Assembly (NCBI RefSeq): GCF_005434945.1
Contig: NZ_SKCH01000003.1
Coordinates: 186,001 to 250,000, forward strand
DNA from: Prescottella subtropica
GTDB taxonomy: Bacteria > Actinomycetota > Actinomycetes > Mycobacteriales > Mycobacteriaceae
DNA: 64,000 nt
Direction: 5' to 3'
Shown here: piece by piece, positions 8,935-17,961 of the stretch
Position numbering within the stretch: the first letter of the stretch is position 1
Layout of the letters: every line of letters starts with the position of its first letter
Notes under the pieces: model-generated
Databases searched by the model: none
What the model was told of the DNA's origin: nothing
The model's input: the letters and a program-made list of their open reading frames with translations, nothing else
Program-made: the position numbers and the translations under genes

Positions 8935-9437
8935 TCACCATCACACCGTCTTCCGGGAGCACGCACATGACCGTCACGAACCTCGCCGTGACCACCGAGA
9001 TGGGATCTGTCCATCTGGGGCCGATGGTCGGCGGTATCGCCGCGACCCTCGCGTTCTTCGCCGTCGGTATCGCCGTGCTCACCGCCGGCTTCGCGATGCT
9101 CGACGCCCTCACCCCCGGCAACCTGCGCCACCAGGTGTACGTCGAGAAGAACCCCAACGCGGCGATCCTGCTCGGCGCCAACCACCTCGCGCTCGCGATC
9201 GTCGTGATCACCGCGATCCTCACCAGCTCCGACGGATTCGCGCAGGGCCTCGTCGACTCGCTCGTGTACGGCGTCGTCGGGGTGGTGCTGCAGGCCGCCG
9301 CGCTCGCGATCATGAACGTGCTGCTGCCCGGCCGCCTCGTCACCCTCGTCGGGGAACCCCGCATGTGCGGGGCCGCATGGGCCGTCGCGATCACCCTGTT
9401 CTCCGTCGGCCTGGTCAACGCCGCAGCCCTGTCGTGA
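8931..9437 (+). CDS. DUF350 membrane protein (YjfL-like)
   Basis: A 168-residue integral membrane protein with four predicted helices, around GGIAATLAFFAVGIAVLTAG, NHLALAIVVITAILTSS, YGVVGVVLQAAALAIMNVLL and AWAVAITLFSVGLVNAAAL. This is the repeat layout of DUF350, the family of E. coli YjfL. The ATG overlaps the DUF4247 stop by 4 bp (ATGA). Methionine 13 (ATG 8967) is an alternative start giving a more typical N-terminus. Function is unproven. Confidence 0.88.
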   Translation: MITITPSSGSTHMTVTNLAVTTEMGSVHLGPMVGGIAATLAFFAVGIAVLTAGFAMLDALTPGNLRHQVYVEKNPNAAILLGANHLALAIVVITAILTSSDGFAQGLVDSLVYGVVGVVLQAAALAIMNVLLPGRLVTLVGEPRMCGAAWAVAITLFSVGLVNAAALS

Positions 9438-10987
9438 CGGCGGTCGCGCCGACCGCGCCTCGCGCACTGGGCCGCCGCTCGCGGGTGCTGCTGCTCGCCG
9501 CCGTCGCGGCCTGCGCGGCGTGCGGGCTGGTGTACGAACTGGCGCTGCTGACCCTGTCGGCGAGCCTCACCGGCGGCGGTATCACCGAGACGTCGCTCAT
9601 CGTCGCCTGCTACGTCGCCGCCCTCGGACTCGGCGCGCTCGCCGCGAAACCGCTGCTGCGGCACGCGGCGGCGGCGTTCGTCGGCGTCGAGGTGGTCCTC
9701 GGACTCGTCGGCGGTGTCAGCGCCGCCACCCTGTACGTGTCGTTCACGTTCCTCGGCTCGTCGACGTGGGTGCTGGTCCTCGCGACCGCCGCGATCGGCA
9801 TGCTCGTCGGCGCCGAGGTGCCGCTGCTGATGACGCTGCTGCAGACCGGGCGCGACGGTGACGCCGCCGACACCGGCAAGGTGCTCGCCAACCTCAACGC
9901 CGCCGACTACGCGGGCGCCCTCGTCGGTGGTCTCGCATGGCCGTTCCTGCTGCTGCCCGCAGCCGGACTGATCCGCGGCACCGCCCTGACCGGCATGGTG
10001 AACCTGGGCGCGGCCGCGGTCGCCGCCCTGTTCCTGCTGCGCGGGCACCTGCGCCCCGCGGCGCGGGCCGTCGCCGTGCTGGCACTGCTGCTGGCCGCGG
10101 CCCTGCTCGCGACGCTGCTGGCCCGCTCGTCCGACATCGAGACCACGTCCCGGCAGCGGCTGTACCCGGACCCGGTCGTGTATGCGCAACGCTCCCAATA
10201 CCAGGAGATCGTCGTCACCGAACGGTCCGGGGACACCCGGCTCTACCTCGACGGCGACCTGCAGTTCTCCAGCCGCGACGAACACCGCTACACCGAGGCC
10301 CTCGTGTATCCGGCGCTGGCACGGGACCCGCAGCGGGTGCTGATCCTCGGTGGCGGTGACGGTCTCGCCGCCCGCGAGGTGCTGCGACACGACAGCGTCC
10401 GCGAGATCGTGCAGGTGGAACTCGATCCGGCGGTCCTCGACGTCGCGAACACCCGGTTGCGCGGCCTCAACGGCGGCGCCCTCGAGGATCCGCGGGTCAC
10501 CGTCGTCGTCGACGACGCGTTCCGCTGGCTGCGCGCCGGCACCCACGGCGAGTTCGACGCCGTGATCGTCGACCTCCCCGACCCGGACACCCCGACCCTG
10601 GGCCGGCTGTACTCCACCGAGTTCTACGGGATCGCGTCGACAGCACTCGCCCCCGGCGGCCTGATGGTGGTGCAGTCCGGCAGCCCGTACTCGACGCCGG
10701 ACGCGTTCTGGCGCACCGTCGGCACCGTCGAATCCGTCGGACTGGGGGTGACGCCGTACCACGTGCTGGTGCCGAGTTTCGGGGACTGGGGGTACGCGCT
10801 CGCGCAGGCCGGACCGCCCCCGGAGTTGGCGCTGTCACCGCACGCCGCGCCCCGCCGGTTCCTCGACGCGACCACCCTCGCCGCGGCCGCCGGGTTCCCC
10901 CTCGACCGGCAGCGCCGCGTCCTCGCACCGTCGACGCTGGACCGTCCGCACATCGTCGACGACATGCGCCGCGGATTCGAACGCTGA
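9434..10987 (+). CDS. speE: Membrane-anchored spermidine-synthase-like aminopropyltransferase
   Basis: A 517-residue fusion. The N-terminal 210-220 residues hold about seven hydrophobic helices (for example LLLAAVAACAACGLVYELAL and VLVLATAAIGMLVGAEVPLL). The C-terminal half is a spermidine synthase domain with the nucleotide-binding motif LILGGGDGLAAREVL, acidic EIVQVELDPAV and the catalytic-loop region IVDLPDPDTP...LYSTEFYG. The family transfers aminopropyl from decarboxylated SAM to a polyamine; here the acceptor is unknown. Start GTG 9434 overlaps the DUF350 stop by 4 bp. No SAM decarboxylase gene is in the window, so the donor must come from elsewhere. Confidence 0.9.
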   Translation: MTAVAPTAPRALGRRSRVLLLAAVAACAACGLVYELALLTLSASLTGGGITETSLIVACYVAALGLGALAAKPLLRHAAAAFVGVEVVLGLVGGVSAATLYVSFTFLGSSTWVLVLATAAIGMLVGAEVPLLMTLLQTGRDGDAADTGKVLANLNAADYAGALVGGLAWPFLLLPAAGLIRGTALTGMVNLGAAAVAALFLLRGHLRPAARAVAVLALLLAAALLATLLARSSDIETTSRQRLYPDPVVYAQRSQYQEIVVTERSGDTRLYLDGDLQFSSRDEHRYTEALVYPALARDPQRVLILGGGDGLAAREVLRHDSVREIVQVELDPAVLDVANTRLRGLNGGALEDPRVTVVVDDAFRWLRAGTHGEFDAVIVDLPDPDTPTLGRLYSTEFYGIASTALAPGGLMVVQSGSPYSTPDAFWRTVGTVESVGLGVTPYHVLVPSFGDWGYALAQAGPPPELALSPHAAPRRFLDATTLAAAAGFPLDRQRRVLAPSTLDRPHIVDDMRRGFER

Positions 10988-11013
10988 TTCGGTCCGGTGA
11001 TACAACTGGCGGC

Positions 11014-12012
11014 GTGCTGCGCTCCACCCGCCGTCAGGCCCCCCGTTCCGTCCGTGCCTCGGCTCGCGCCGCCGGACTGCTCCTCGGCTACGCCGCCGAC
11101 CGCGCGTTCGGCGATCCCCGCAGTTTCCATCCGGTCGCCGGATTCGGGCTTGCCGCCATGGCAGTCGAGAAGCGCACGTACGCCGACAGCCGGCCCGCGG
11201 GTGTCGTGCACACTGCGGTCCTCGTCGGCGCGACCGTCGCCGCCGGGGTCGCAGTCGAACACCTGAGCGTCCGGCTCGGCTGGGCAGGGGAGGCGGCGGT
11301 CACCGCCGCCGCCACCTGGACGGTCCTCGGCGGCACCTCGCTCGCCGGTACCGGACGGACCATGGCCGCCCACCTCGACCGCGGCGACCTCGCGGCGGCA
11401 CGGAATCTGCTGCCGTCACTGTGCGGACGCGACCCGAGTGTCCTGGACGTCGACGGGATCGCCCGCGCCAGCCTCGAATCGGTTGCCGAGAACACCTCCG
11501 ACGCCACCGTCGGCGCCCTGCTGTGGGGTGCGGTCGCGGGGGTGCCCGGACTGCTCGGCTATCGGGCGTCGAACACGCTCGACGCGATGATCGGCTACCG
11601 CAACGAGAAATACCGGCAGTTCGGGTGGGCGGCGGCCCGCTGGGACGACGCCGTCAACCTGCTGCCCGCCCGGCTCGCAGGCGGACTCACCGTGGCCGCG
11701 GCACCCGTCGTCGGCGGCTCACCGGCCGCGGCGTGGCGGGCGTGGCGCCGGGACGCGGCGAACCATCCCAGCCCCAACGCAGGGGTCGCGGAGGCGTCCG
11801 CCGCCGGCGCGCTCGGGGTGCAACTCGGAGGCCGCACCGAATACGGGCACGGCGTGGAGATGCGTCCCACTCTCGGATCCGGTCCGGCGCCCGTCGTCGC
11901 CGACCTCGAGCGGGCGGCACGACTGTCGACCGCGGTGCAGACGGGTGCGGCCGGGGTTGCCGCGGTGGTCGCGCTCGCGGTGGGACGACGGCGTCAGCGG
12001 CGCTTGCCGTAA
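11014..12012 (+). CDS. cobD: Adenosylcobinamide-phosphate synthase (CobD/CbiB)
   Basis: A 332-residue membrane protein of the CobD/CbiB family that attaches the aminopropanol arm to adenosylcobyric acid in cobalamin synthesis. Diagnostic blocks are YAADRAFGDPRSFHPVAGFG, GRDPSVLDVDGIARASLESVAENTSDATVGAL, SNTLDAMIGYRNEKYRQFGWAAARWDDAVNLLPARL and NHPSPNAGVAEASAAGALGVQLGG. The GTG start lies 26 bp after speE, and the 3' end overlaps the convergent SURF1 gene by 19 bp. The other cob genes in the window are cobC and cobU-cobT-cobS. Confidence 0.93.
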   Translation: MLRSTRRQAPRSVRASARAAGLLLGYAADRAFGDPRSFHPVAGFGLAAMAVEKRTYADSRPAGVVHTAVLVGATVAAGVAVEHLSVRLGWAGEAAVTAAATWTVLGGTSLAGTGRTMAAHLDRGDLAAARNLLPSLCGRDPSVLDVDGIARASLESVAENTSDATVGALLWGAVAGVPGLLGYRASNTLDAMIGYRNEKYRQFGWAAARWDDAVNLLPARLAGGLTVAAAPVVGGSPAAAWRAWRRDAANHPSPNAGVAEASAAGALGVQLGGRTEYGHGVEMRPTLGSGPAPVVADLERAARLSTAVQTGAAGVAAVVALAVGRRRQRRLP

Positions 12013-12950
12013 CGGTCGGCGAGTTTCGCCTCCGACGCGGTCAACGGTGCGGCCGGGGCGTCGGACTTCTTCTTGCGCAGGGTGCGCTTGGCCGGCAGTC
12101 GGAAGTCGTCGATGGGCGCTGGTGCGGTGGTCTCGGGAACGGATCCGGTCGACGGAGCGGGTTCGGTCGGCGGGGTGTGTTCGGGCTCGAGCACCGGTGC
12201 CGCCGCGAGCGCCTTGGCCTTGCGACGCTCCCGTAGCTCGGCGCGCACGAAATACGCCAGGCCGAGGGGCGCCATGATCCCGAACGCCAGCCACTGCAGG
12301 CCGTACGACAGGTACGGTCCGGAATCCATCTGCGGCAGCGGGATCGTGCCCAGGCCACCGGGCTGGGCGTCGTCGAGCTGCAGGTAGCCGGCCACCAGAT
12401 CGGTGCCGATGAAGCCGCCGATCTGGCCGGAGTCGATGAAGTACACCTGCCGGGTGCCGGACTCGGTGATCGGATCCTTACCCGGCACCGTGCCCTCCGA
12501 CATCCGGATGCGGCCCTCGACCGTCACCTGCCCGGTGGGGGCGGCGGGGATCGGCGGCGCCTGCGTGCCCCGCACCGGCCGCACGTACCCGCGGTTGACG
12601 AGCATCGTCAGCCCGTCCGACATCGCCAACGGCGTGAGCACCTCGTACGCGGGCTGATCCTCGACAGACCGCAGCCGGACCAGGATGTCGGTGTCCGGGA
12701 GATACGTGCCGGTCGCGAGCACCTTGCGCCACTCGTCCTGCGGTGCGGGCCCGGTGCCGCCGATCAGCGTGTCGATCGGCACCGCGCCGGCGTCGATGGA
12801 CTCCTCGAGCAGGGTGTTGCGCTCCGACGTCCGGGTGTTCTTGCCCAGCTGCCACGGCGCCAGCACCGTGAAACACATGAACGCGAAACCGGCGACGACG
12901 GCCGCCAACGCCAGCCAACCCGGTCGCAACAGAAATTTCAGCCTGCCCAC
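11994..12950 (-). CDS. SURF1-family cytochrome c oxidase assembly protein
   Basis: A 318-residue protein with two terminal transmembrane helices, residues about 10-30 ([20 protein letters not shown]) and about 210-230 ([19 protein letters not shown]), flanking an extracytoplasmic domain, as in SURF1. Family signatures are the PWQLGKN turn, [24 protein letters not shown] and [23 protein letters not shown]. The long charged C-terminal tail is Pro/Lys-rich. SURF1 helps insert heme a into cytochrome oxidase; the ctaC and ctaF genes lie at 58.9-60.5 kb. Confidence 0.92.
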   Translation of the reverse strand: MGRLKFLLRPGWLALAAVVAGFAFMCFTVLAPWQLGKNTRTSERNTLLEESIDAGAVPIDTLIGGTGPAPQDEWRKVLATGTYLPDTDILVRLRSVEDQPAYEVLTPLAMSDGLTMLVNRGYVRPVRGTQAPPIPAAPTGQVTVEGRIRMSEGTVPGKDPITESGTRQVYFIDSGQIGGFIGTDLVAGYLQLDDAQPGGLGTIPLPQMDSGPYLSYGLQWLAFGIMAPLGLAYFVRAELRERRKAKALAAAPVLEPEHTPPTEPAPSTGSVPETTAPAPIDDFRLPAKRTLRKKKSDAPAAPLTASEAKLADRYGKRR

Positions 12951-12978
12951 GACCCCTACGGTACTGGTTCGGTGCAGG

Positions 12979-13662
12979 TCACCTCGTCAGCACCCGAGTC
13001 AGATCGGCGGCGGTCGCGGCCGTCCAGCGTGCCCCGGCCGCCTCGCCCGGCGTGCCGTAGCCCCATTCGACGAACACCGTCGGGATGCCCCAGTGCGCGG
13101 CACCGTGCACGTCGTGCTCGCGGTCACCGATCATCACCACGTCGGTCGTGCCGTCCGCGACTGCCGGGAGTCCCAGCCCGCCGAGGACGTGCTCGATCAC
13201 GTCGGCCTTCGCGCGCCGCGACCCGTCCGCGCTGGCGCCGCCGATCACCTCGAAATGGCCGGCGAGCCCGAAATGCTCCAGGATCCGGATCGCGAACGTC
13301 TCCGTCTTCGACGTCGCCACCGCGAGCCGGGCCCCCGCCGCGCGTGCCGCGGCCAGCGTCTCCTCGACCCCGTCGTACACGGCGTTCTCGGACCAGCCGG
13401 CCGCGTCGTAGCGCTCGAAGTACGCGGCCAGCGCGGCCGCCGTCTCCGGCTCGTCGAGTCCCATCGCGTGCATCGACTCGATCAGCGGTGGACCGATCAC
13501 CGTCGCCAGCATCGCCGCGGTGGGCTCGGGCCGGCCGACCGCCGCGAGGGCGTGCCGGAAACCGTTGTGGATGCCGCGCGCGGAGTCGGTGAGGGTGCCG
13601 TCGAGGTCGAACAGCAGAACAGGGGCGAGGGGCGTCACGTTGTCGGTCACCGCATCAGTCAC
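12979..13662 (-). CDS. HAD-family hydrolase, PtkA/phosphoglycolate-phosphatase-like
   Basis: A 227-residue HAD protein with motif [13 protein letters not shown], motif II LAVATSK and motif [15 protein letters not shown]. The sequence tracks mycobacterial PtkA (Rv2232), a HAD protein reported as a tyrosine kinase, but generic phosphatase activity cannot be excluded. The GTG start at 13662 precedes the repeated Val-Thr leader [14 protein letters not shown]; other GTG codons nearby (13650, 13638, 13689) are possible. It is upstream of SURF1 with a 28-bp gap. In mycobacteria ptpA lies between these two genes, and here it is missing. Confidence 0.85.
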   Translation of the reverse strand: MTDAVTDNVTPLAPVLLFDLDGTLTDSARGIHNGFRHALAAVGRPEPTAAMLATVIGPPLIESMHAMGLDEPETAAALAAYFERYDAAGWSENAVYDGVEETLAAARAAGARLAVATSKTETFAIRILEHFGLAGHFEVIGGASADGSRRAKADVIEHVLGGLGLPAVADGTTDVVMIGDREHDVHGAAHWGIPTVFVEWGYGTPGEAAGARWTAATAADLTRVLTR

Positions 13663-13705
13663 CGTGTCATTGTCCCGGTCGGTCCCCACCGTAGGGTGGG
13701 CGGTC

Positions 13706-14752
13706 ATGGACTTCGGATCAGGGACCGCGACCGACGTGCTCGCGCCGCTGCGGCACCACGGCGACACCGAGACCGGTCCCGGACTGCTCGATTTCGCGGT
13801 CAACGTGCAGGGGGACGGACCTCCCGAGTGGCTGCGACGCCGGCTCGCCGACACGGTCGCCTCCCTCGGCCGGTATCCGGGCGCCGACGCCGACCTCCGG
13901 GCCCGGCAGCAGGTTGCCGCCCGGCACGGCCGCCGTGCCGAGGAGGTACTGACTCTCGCCGGCGGTGCGGAGGGGTTCGCGATGCTGCCGCGGCTCGCCC
14001 CACGTCGGGCCGCGCTGATCCACCCGTCGTTCACCGAACCCGAACTGGCGCTGCGCGAGGCCGGTGTCCCGGTCGTCCACGTGCGTCTCGACGCGCCCTA
14101 CCGGCTGGACCCGGCGGTGGTGCCAGAGTCGGCCGACCTGGTGGTGCTCGGCAACCCCACCAATCCGACGTCGGTGCTGCACCCGGTCGACGACATTCTC
14201 GCGTTGCGGCGGCCCGGCCGGATCGTCGTCGTCGACGAGGCGTTCATGGATGCGGTACCGGGGGAGACACAGTCGGTGGCCGGACACTCGCTGCCGGACG
14301 TGCTGGTGCTGCGCAGTCTGACGAAGACGTGGGCGCTGGCCGGTCTGCGCTGCGGCTACGCGCTCGGGCACCCCGACGTGCTGTCTCGGCTGACTCACGG
14401 GCGGGCGCACTGGCCGGTCGGCAGCCTGCAGCTCGAGGCGATCACCGCGTGCAGCGAGCCGCACGCGGTTGCCGAGGCGGCGGACAAGGCCCTGCGTATC
14501 GCCGCCGACCGGGACATCGCCGTCGACCTGCTGCGCGGCGCCGGTATCGACGTCCACACCCCGGCGTCGGCGCCGTTCCTGCTGCTCCGGGTGCCCGGCG
14601 GCGAGCGGGTGCGGATCGCGCTGCGGGAGCGGGGGATCGCGGTCCGGCGCTGCGACACGTTCCCGGGGCTCGGCCCGGACGTCCTGCGGATCGCGGTGCG
14701 CCCGCGACCGACGACCGAACGTTTGATCGACGTCCTGAAGGAGATCCTGTGA
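13706..14752 (+). CDS. cobC: Cobalamin-pathway aminotransferase, L-threonine-phosphate decarboxylase-like
   Basis: A 348-residue fold-type I PLP enzyme (CobC, Rv2231c-like). Features are [17 protein letters not shown] at the start, [15 protein letters not shown], the [11 protein letters not shown] substrate loop, the [15 protein letters not shown] Asp region, [16 protein letters not shown] with Schiff-base Lys about 207, and C-terminal [30 protein letters not shown]. The family makes the aminopropanol phosphate arm that CobD attaches, fitting cobD 1.7 kb away. The start is ATG 13706. It overlaps the Nif3 gene by 4 bp and heads a four-gene operon. Confidence 0.9.
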   Translation: MDFGSGTATDVLAPLRHHGDTETGPGLLDFAVNVQGDGPPEWLRRRLADTVASLGRYPGADADLRARQQVAARHGRRAEEVLTLAGGAEGFAMLPRLAPRRAALIHPSFTEPELALREAGVPVVHVRLDAPYRLDPAVVPESADLVVLGNPTNPTSVLHPVDDILALRRPGRIVVVDEAFMDAVPGETQSVAGHSLPDVLVLRSLTKTWALAGLRCGYALGHPDVLSRLTHGRAHWPVGSLQLEAITACSEPHAVAEAADKALRIAADRDIAVDLLRGAGIDVHTPASAPFLLLRVPGGERVRIALRERGIAVRRCDTFPGLGPDVLRIAVRPRPTTERLIDVLKEIL

Positions 14753-15885
14753 CGACCACCCCGACCCTGGCCGACGTCATCGCTGCCCTCGAGGCCGCCT
14801 ACCCGCCGGCGCTCGCCGAGTCGTGGGATTCGGTCGGGCTCGTCGCCGGCGACCCCGACGACGAGGTGCGGAAGGTCGTCGTCGCCGTCGACGCCACCGA
14901 GGCCGTCGTCGACGAGGCCCTCGCCACCGGCGCGCAACTGCTGCTCGTGCACCATCCGCTGCTGCTGCGCGGCGTCGACACCGTCGGCGCGCACACCCCC
15001 AAGGGGGCGCTGCTGCACCGGCTGATCCGCGGCGGCTGCGCACTGTACAGCGCCCACACCAACGCCGACCGGGCCGATCCGGGCGTGTCCGACGCTCTCG
15101 CCGGCGCGCTCGGACTCGTCGACACCCGGCCGCTCGTCCCCATCCCCGACGAGGTCACCGACAAGTGGGTGGTGATGGTGCCGCCCGCGTCGACCGACGA
15201 CGTGCGCGACGCCCTGTTCGCGGCCGGGGCCGGCGCGATCGGCAACTACCACGACTGCAGTTGGAGTGTCACCGGCGACGGCCAGTTCCGGCCCGTCGCC
15301 GGCGCGAACCCCGTCGTCGGGGAGGTCGGCGGACTCGAACGCGGACCCGACGACCGGCTCGAGGTGGTCGCGCCCCGCGGCCGCCGCGAGACGATCCGGG
15401 CGGCCCTGCACGCCGCGCACCCGTTCGAGGTACCCGCCTACGACGTGTACGAGACCGCGGACCGGCCCGGCCGCCGCGGACTCGGCCGCATCGGGGTCCT
15501 GTCGCAGCCGACGACACTGCGCGCGTTCACCGCGACCGTCGCCGCCGCGCTGCCCCGCACCGAATGGGGGGTCCGGGCCGCCGGTGACCCGGACCGGATC
15601 GTGCAGACCGTCGCGGTGTGCGGCGGATCCGGGGACTCGCTGCTGGGCGCCGTGTCCCGGCTCGGTGCCGACGTGTACGTCACCGCCGACCTGCGGCACC
15701 ACCCCGCCGACGAGCACCTGCGCACCGGCGGCCCGGCGTTGGTGGACGTCGCGCACTGGGCCAGCGAGCAGCCGTGGTGCGCGCAGGCCAAGGATGTCCT
15801 GGACGCCCGGTTCGCCGGGGTCGACGGCTGGGACGTGCGGGTGACGGACCTGCGGACCGATCCGTGGACCGTCGCCTGTCACTGA
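14749..15885 (+). CDS. Nif3-like dinuclear metal centre (GTP cyclohydrolase I type 2-like) protein
   Basis: A 378-residue Nif3/YbgI/YqfO protein. N-terminal metal ligands appear in [16 protein letters not shown] and YSAHTNAD, and C-terminal ligands in [12 protein letters not shown]. The middle insertion (residues about 130-230, including [15 protein letters not shown] and [15 protein letters not shown]) is the YqfO-type PII-like domain of longer family members. Biochemical function is unresolved despite wide conservation. GTG 14749 overlaps the cobC stop by 4 bp. Next, 93 bp downstream, is the zinc-ribbon gene. Confidence 0.92.
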   Translation: MTTTPTLADVIAALEAAYPPALAESWDSVGLVAGDPDDEVRKVVVAVDATEAVVDEALATGAQLLLVHHPLLLRGVDTVGAHTPKGALLHRLIRGGCALYSAHTNADRADPGVSDALAGALGLVDTRPLVPIPDEVTDKWVVMVPPASTDDVRDALFAAGAGAIGNYHDCSWSVTGDGQFRPVAGANPVVGEVGGLERGPDDRLEVVAPRGRRETIRAALHAAHPFEVPAYDVYETADRPGRRGLGRIGVLSQPTTLRAFTATVAAALPRTEWGVRAAGDPDRIVQTVAVCGGSGDSLLGAVSRLGADVYVTADLRHHPADEHLRTGGPALVDVAHWASEQPWCAQAKDVLDARFAGVDGWDVRVTDLRTDPWTVACH

Positions 15886-15978
15886 CCGCGGGCGGGTACG
15901 GTTGACACTCGATCTCGGGTCACCGAGTGCCCCGATGTACCTCAGCGATGTACAAGAACACAGCAGGAGCTTTCACGC

Positions 15979-16716
15979 GTGAACGTCGACCCCTCAGTGC
16001 AGTCCAAGCTTCTCCAACTCGCCGGTGTGGACACCGAATCGGCCCGACTCGCGCACCGTCGTTCGACGCTGCCCGAGCAGCAGGAGGTCGAGCGTCTCGA
16101 GGCCGAGCGGGTGTCCCGCAAGGACGCGGCGGTGGCCGTGGAGATCGTGCTCGACGATCTCGATCGCGACATCCGGAAGCTCGAGGGCGAGGTGGACGCG
16201 GTCCGGCAGCGTGAGGTCCGCGACCGCAAGCTCCTCGAGGGTGGCACGCTCGCCCCGAAGCAGCTCACCGAACTGCAGCACGAGCTCGGGAGCCTGGAGC
16301 GCCGGCAGTCGGTCCTCGAGGAGGAACTGCTGGACGTGATGGAGCGCCGGGAGGCGTCGCAGGCCGACCACGATCATGCCGGGGCACGCCTGACACAGGC
16401 CGAGGACGAGATGATCGACGCCGAGCGCCGCCGCGACGACGCCGTCGCCGATCTGGACAAGACGCAGGAACGCTGCGACGCGGACCGGGCCGGGCTCGTC
16501 GGCCTGTTCCCCGACGAATTGCTCGCGATCTACGAGAAGCAGCGCGCCGACCGCGGTGTCGGTGCGGCACTGCTGCAGGCCCGCCGCTGCGGCGCATGCC
16601 GCATCGAGATCGACCGCGGCGAGATCGCCCGCATCGCCGGAACCCCCGCCGACGTCGTCGTCCGCTGCCCCGAGTGCGGCGCGATCATGGTGCGCACCAA
16701 GGAATCCGGTCTGTGA
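15979..16716 (+). CDS. Coiled-coil and C4 zinc-ribbon protein
   Basis: A 245-residue protein. The first 175 residues are highly charged and heptad-like (RKLEGEVDAVRQREVRDRKLL and similar), predicting a long antiparallel coiled coil. The C-terminus has a zinc ribbon with CGAC and CPEC knuckles. This is the Rv2229c family, often annotated as a nucleic-acid-binding or C4-type zinc ribbon protein. A clear AGCAGGAGC ribosome site precedes GTG 15979. Translational coupling (4 bp) to the RNase H gene hints at an RNA/DNA-related role, but this is inference. Confidence 0.9.
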   Translation: MNVDPSVQSKLLQLAGVDTESARLAHRRSTLPEQQEVERLEAERVSRKDAAVAVEIVLDDLDRDIRKLEGEVDAVRQREVRDRKLLEGGTLAPKQLTELQHELGSLERRQSVLEEELLDVMERREASQADHDHAGARLTQAEDEMIDAERRRDDAVADLDKTQERCDADRAGLVGLFPDELLAIYEKQRADRGVGAALLQARRCGACRIEIDRGEIARIAGTPADVVVRCPECGAIMVRTKESGL

Positions 16717-17819
16717 CCGACCGCGTCGTCGTCGAGGCGGACGGGGGGTCCCGCGGTAATCCGGGTCCGGCCGGCTACGGCGCGGTCGTGTTCGACGCCG
16801 CCCGCGGGCGGGTGCTCGCGGAGCGGCGGGAATTCCTCGGTGTCGTCACCAACAACGTCGCCGAGTATCGCGGTCTGATCGCGGGCCTGACCGCGGCCCG
16901 TGACGCCGGCGCCCGCGAGGTGGACGTGCGGATGGATTCCAAACTCGTCGTCGAGCAGATGTCGGGACGCTGGAAGGTCAAGCACCCCGACATGATTCCG
17001 CTCGCGCAGCGGGCCCGGGAGATCGCCGCGGCATTCGCCCGGGTGAGCTACACGTGGATCCCGCGCAGCGAGAACGGCCACGCCGACCGGCTCGCGAACG
17101 AGGCGATGGACGGGCAGGACGCGATCGTGTCCGGCCTCGCCGACGACTCGACCGATGCGGCTGTGGACGCGGCGGTCGCGCCGGCCCCCGGCTGGACCGG
17201 CGCGGTCGGCGCCCCCACCCGGATGCTGCTGCTGCGGCACGGTCAGACGGCACTGTCGGTGGAACGCCGCTATTCGGGCCGCGGTAATCCGCCGCTCACC
17301 GAGTTGGGGCGCGGGCAGGTGCGGGCCGCGGCCGGCCGGATCGCCGCGAAGGGGGCGATCGCGGCGGTCGTGTCGTCGCCGCTGGGGCGGGCCCGTGAGA
17401 CCGCGGAGGCGGCCGCGGGCGCGCTGGGGTTGCCGGTCACCGTCCACGACGGTCTGATCGAGACGGACTTCGGGAAGTGGGAGGGCCTCACGTTCCTCGA
17501 GGCGTCCGAACGCGATCCGGACCTGCACGGCCGCTGGCTGTCCGACACCGCGGTCCGGCCCCCGGCGGGGGAGAGTTTCGACGAGGTACGCACCCGGGTC
17601 GAGGCCGTCCGCGACGACCTGACCGCGACGTACGCGGGCAGCAACATTCTCGTCGTCTCGCACGTCACCCCGATCAAGACGCTGCTGCAGCTCGCGCTGG
17701 GTGTCGGGCCGTCGCTGCTGTACCGGTTGCACCTGGATCTGGCGTCGCTGAGCATCGCCGAGTTCTATCCGGACGGTGGTGCATCGGTGCGGCTGGTGAA
17801 CGACACGTCGCACCTGTGA
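16713..17819 (+). CDS. Bifunctional RNase H / histidine acid phosphatase (CobC-type)
   Basis: A 368-residue two-domain protein like Rv2228c. Residues 1-140 are type I RNase H: VVVEADGGSRGNPGPAGYG with the first catalytic Asp, the Glu in NNVAEYRGL, the Asp in MDSKLVVEQM, and NGHADRLANEAM. After a linker, residues from about 170 form a phosphoglycerate-mutase-like phosphatase with catalytic His about 176 in LLLRHGQTALS, then SSPLGRARETAEAAA and VVSHVTPIKTLL. The second domain is related to alpha-ribazole phosphatase, fitting the cobC neighbour. It is last in the cobC operon. Confidence 0.93.
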   Translation: MTDRVVVEADGGSRGNPGPAGYGAVVFDAARGRVLAERREFLGVVTNNVAEYRGLIAGLTAARDAGAREVDVRMDSKLVVEQMSGRWKVKHPDMIPLAQRAREIAAAFARVSYTWIPRSENGHADRLANEAMDGQDAIVSGLADDSTDAAVDAAVAPAPGWTGAVGAPTRMLLLRHGQTALSVERRYSGRGNPPLTELGRGQVRAAAGRIAAKGAIAAVVSSPLGRARETAEAAAGALGLPVTVHDGLIETDFGKWEGLTFLEASERDPDLHGRWLSDTAVRPPAGESFDEVRTRVEAVRDDLTATYAGSNILVVSHVTPIKTLLQLALGVGPSLLYRLHLDLASLSIAEFYPDGGASVRLVNDTSHL

Positions 17820-17876
17820 CCGGTGCGGTCGGTAGCCGAACGAACGGTCGATTGGATTCGCCATCGGCGGCGGGCG

Positions 17877-17882
17877 TAGTGT
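17877..17882 (+). promoter_or_regulatory. Predicted -10 element of a leaderless transcript
   Basis: TAGTGT fits the actinobacterial TANNNT -10 consensus. It ends exactly 7 bases before the GTG at 17890, the spacing at which transcription would start on the GTG itself. No Shine-Dalgarno precedes that GTG, which is consistent with a leaderless leader-peptide mRNA. A -35 element is not obvious. Confidence 0.55.
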
Positions 17883-17889
17883 GTCCAAT

Positions 17890-17961
17890 GTGAACGCCCT
17901 GCTGACCTGTCGCCGTTGGGTCGACAACTGTCTGCAGTCGAGCGCGGTCTGTCGCTTCTGA
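17890..17961 (+). CDS. Putative Cys-codon leader peptide of the symporter gene (attenuator uORF)
   Basis: A 23-codon frame from GTG 17890 to TGA encodes MNALLTCRRWVDNCLQSS then AVCRF. It resembles the small actinobacterial leader peptides with an R-R/H-x-V-D core found before sulfur and cysteine genes. Cysteines fall at residues 7, 14 and 21, all TGT codons, which are uncommon in such G+C-rich genes. There is no ribosome site, but a -10 element is placed for a leaderless start. The next gene, 134 bp downstream, is a DAACS symporter of the class that includes cystine transporters. Ribosome stalling at Cys codons would be a plausible control signal; this is inference. Confidence 0.65.
   Translation: MNALLTCRRWVDNCLQSSAVCRF

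Noticed and set aside
8876-10762. Long minus-strand frame opposite the DUF350 and speE genes
   Set aside because: Composition (Gln/Arg/Gly-rich) and lack of motifs mark it as a shadow of the coupled operon.
5051-10987. tRNA-Val as an attachment site for an island carrying thrE to speE
   Set aside because: No integrase, no second copy of the tRNA 3' end seen at the right side, and base composition is like the core; insertion between conserved genes could have other causes.
12685-14752. Very long continuous frame joining the region opposite SURF1/HAD to cobC and nif3
   Set aside because: It is an open shadow that merges accidentally; cobC and nif3 have their own well-supported starts in their proper frames.
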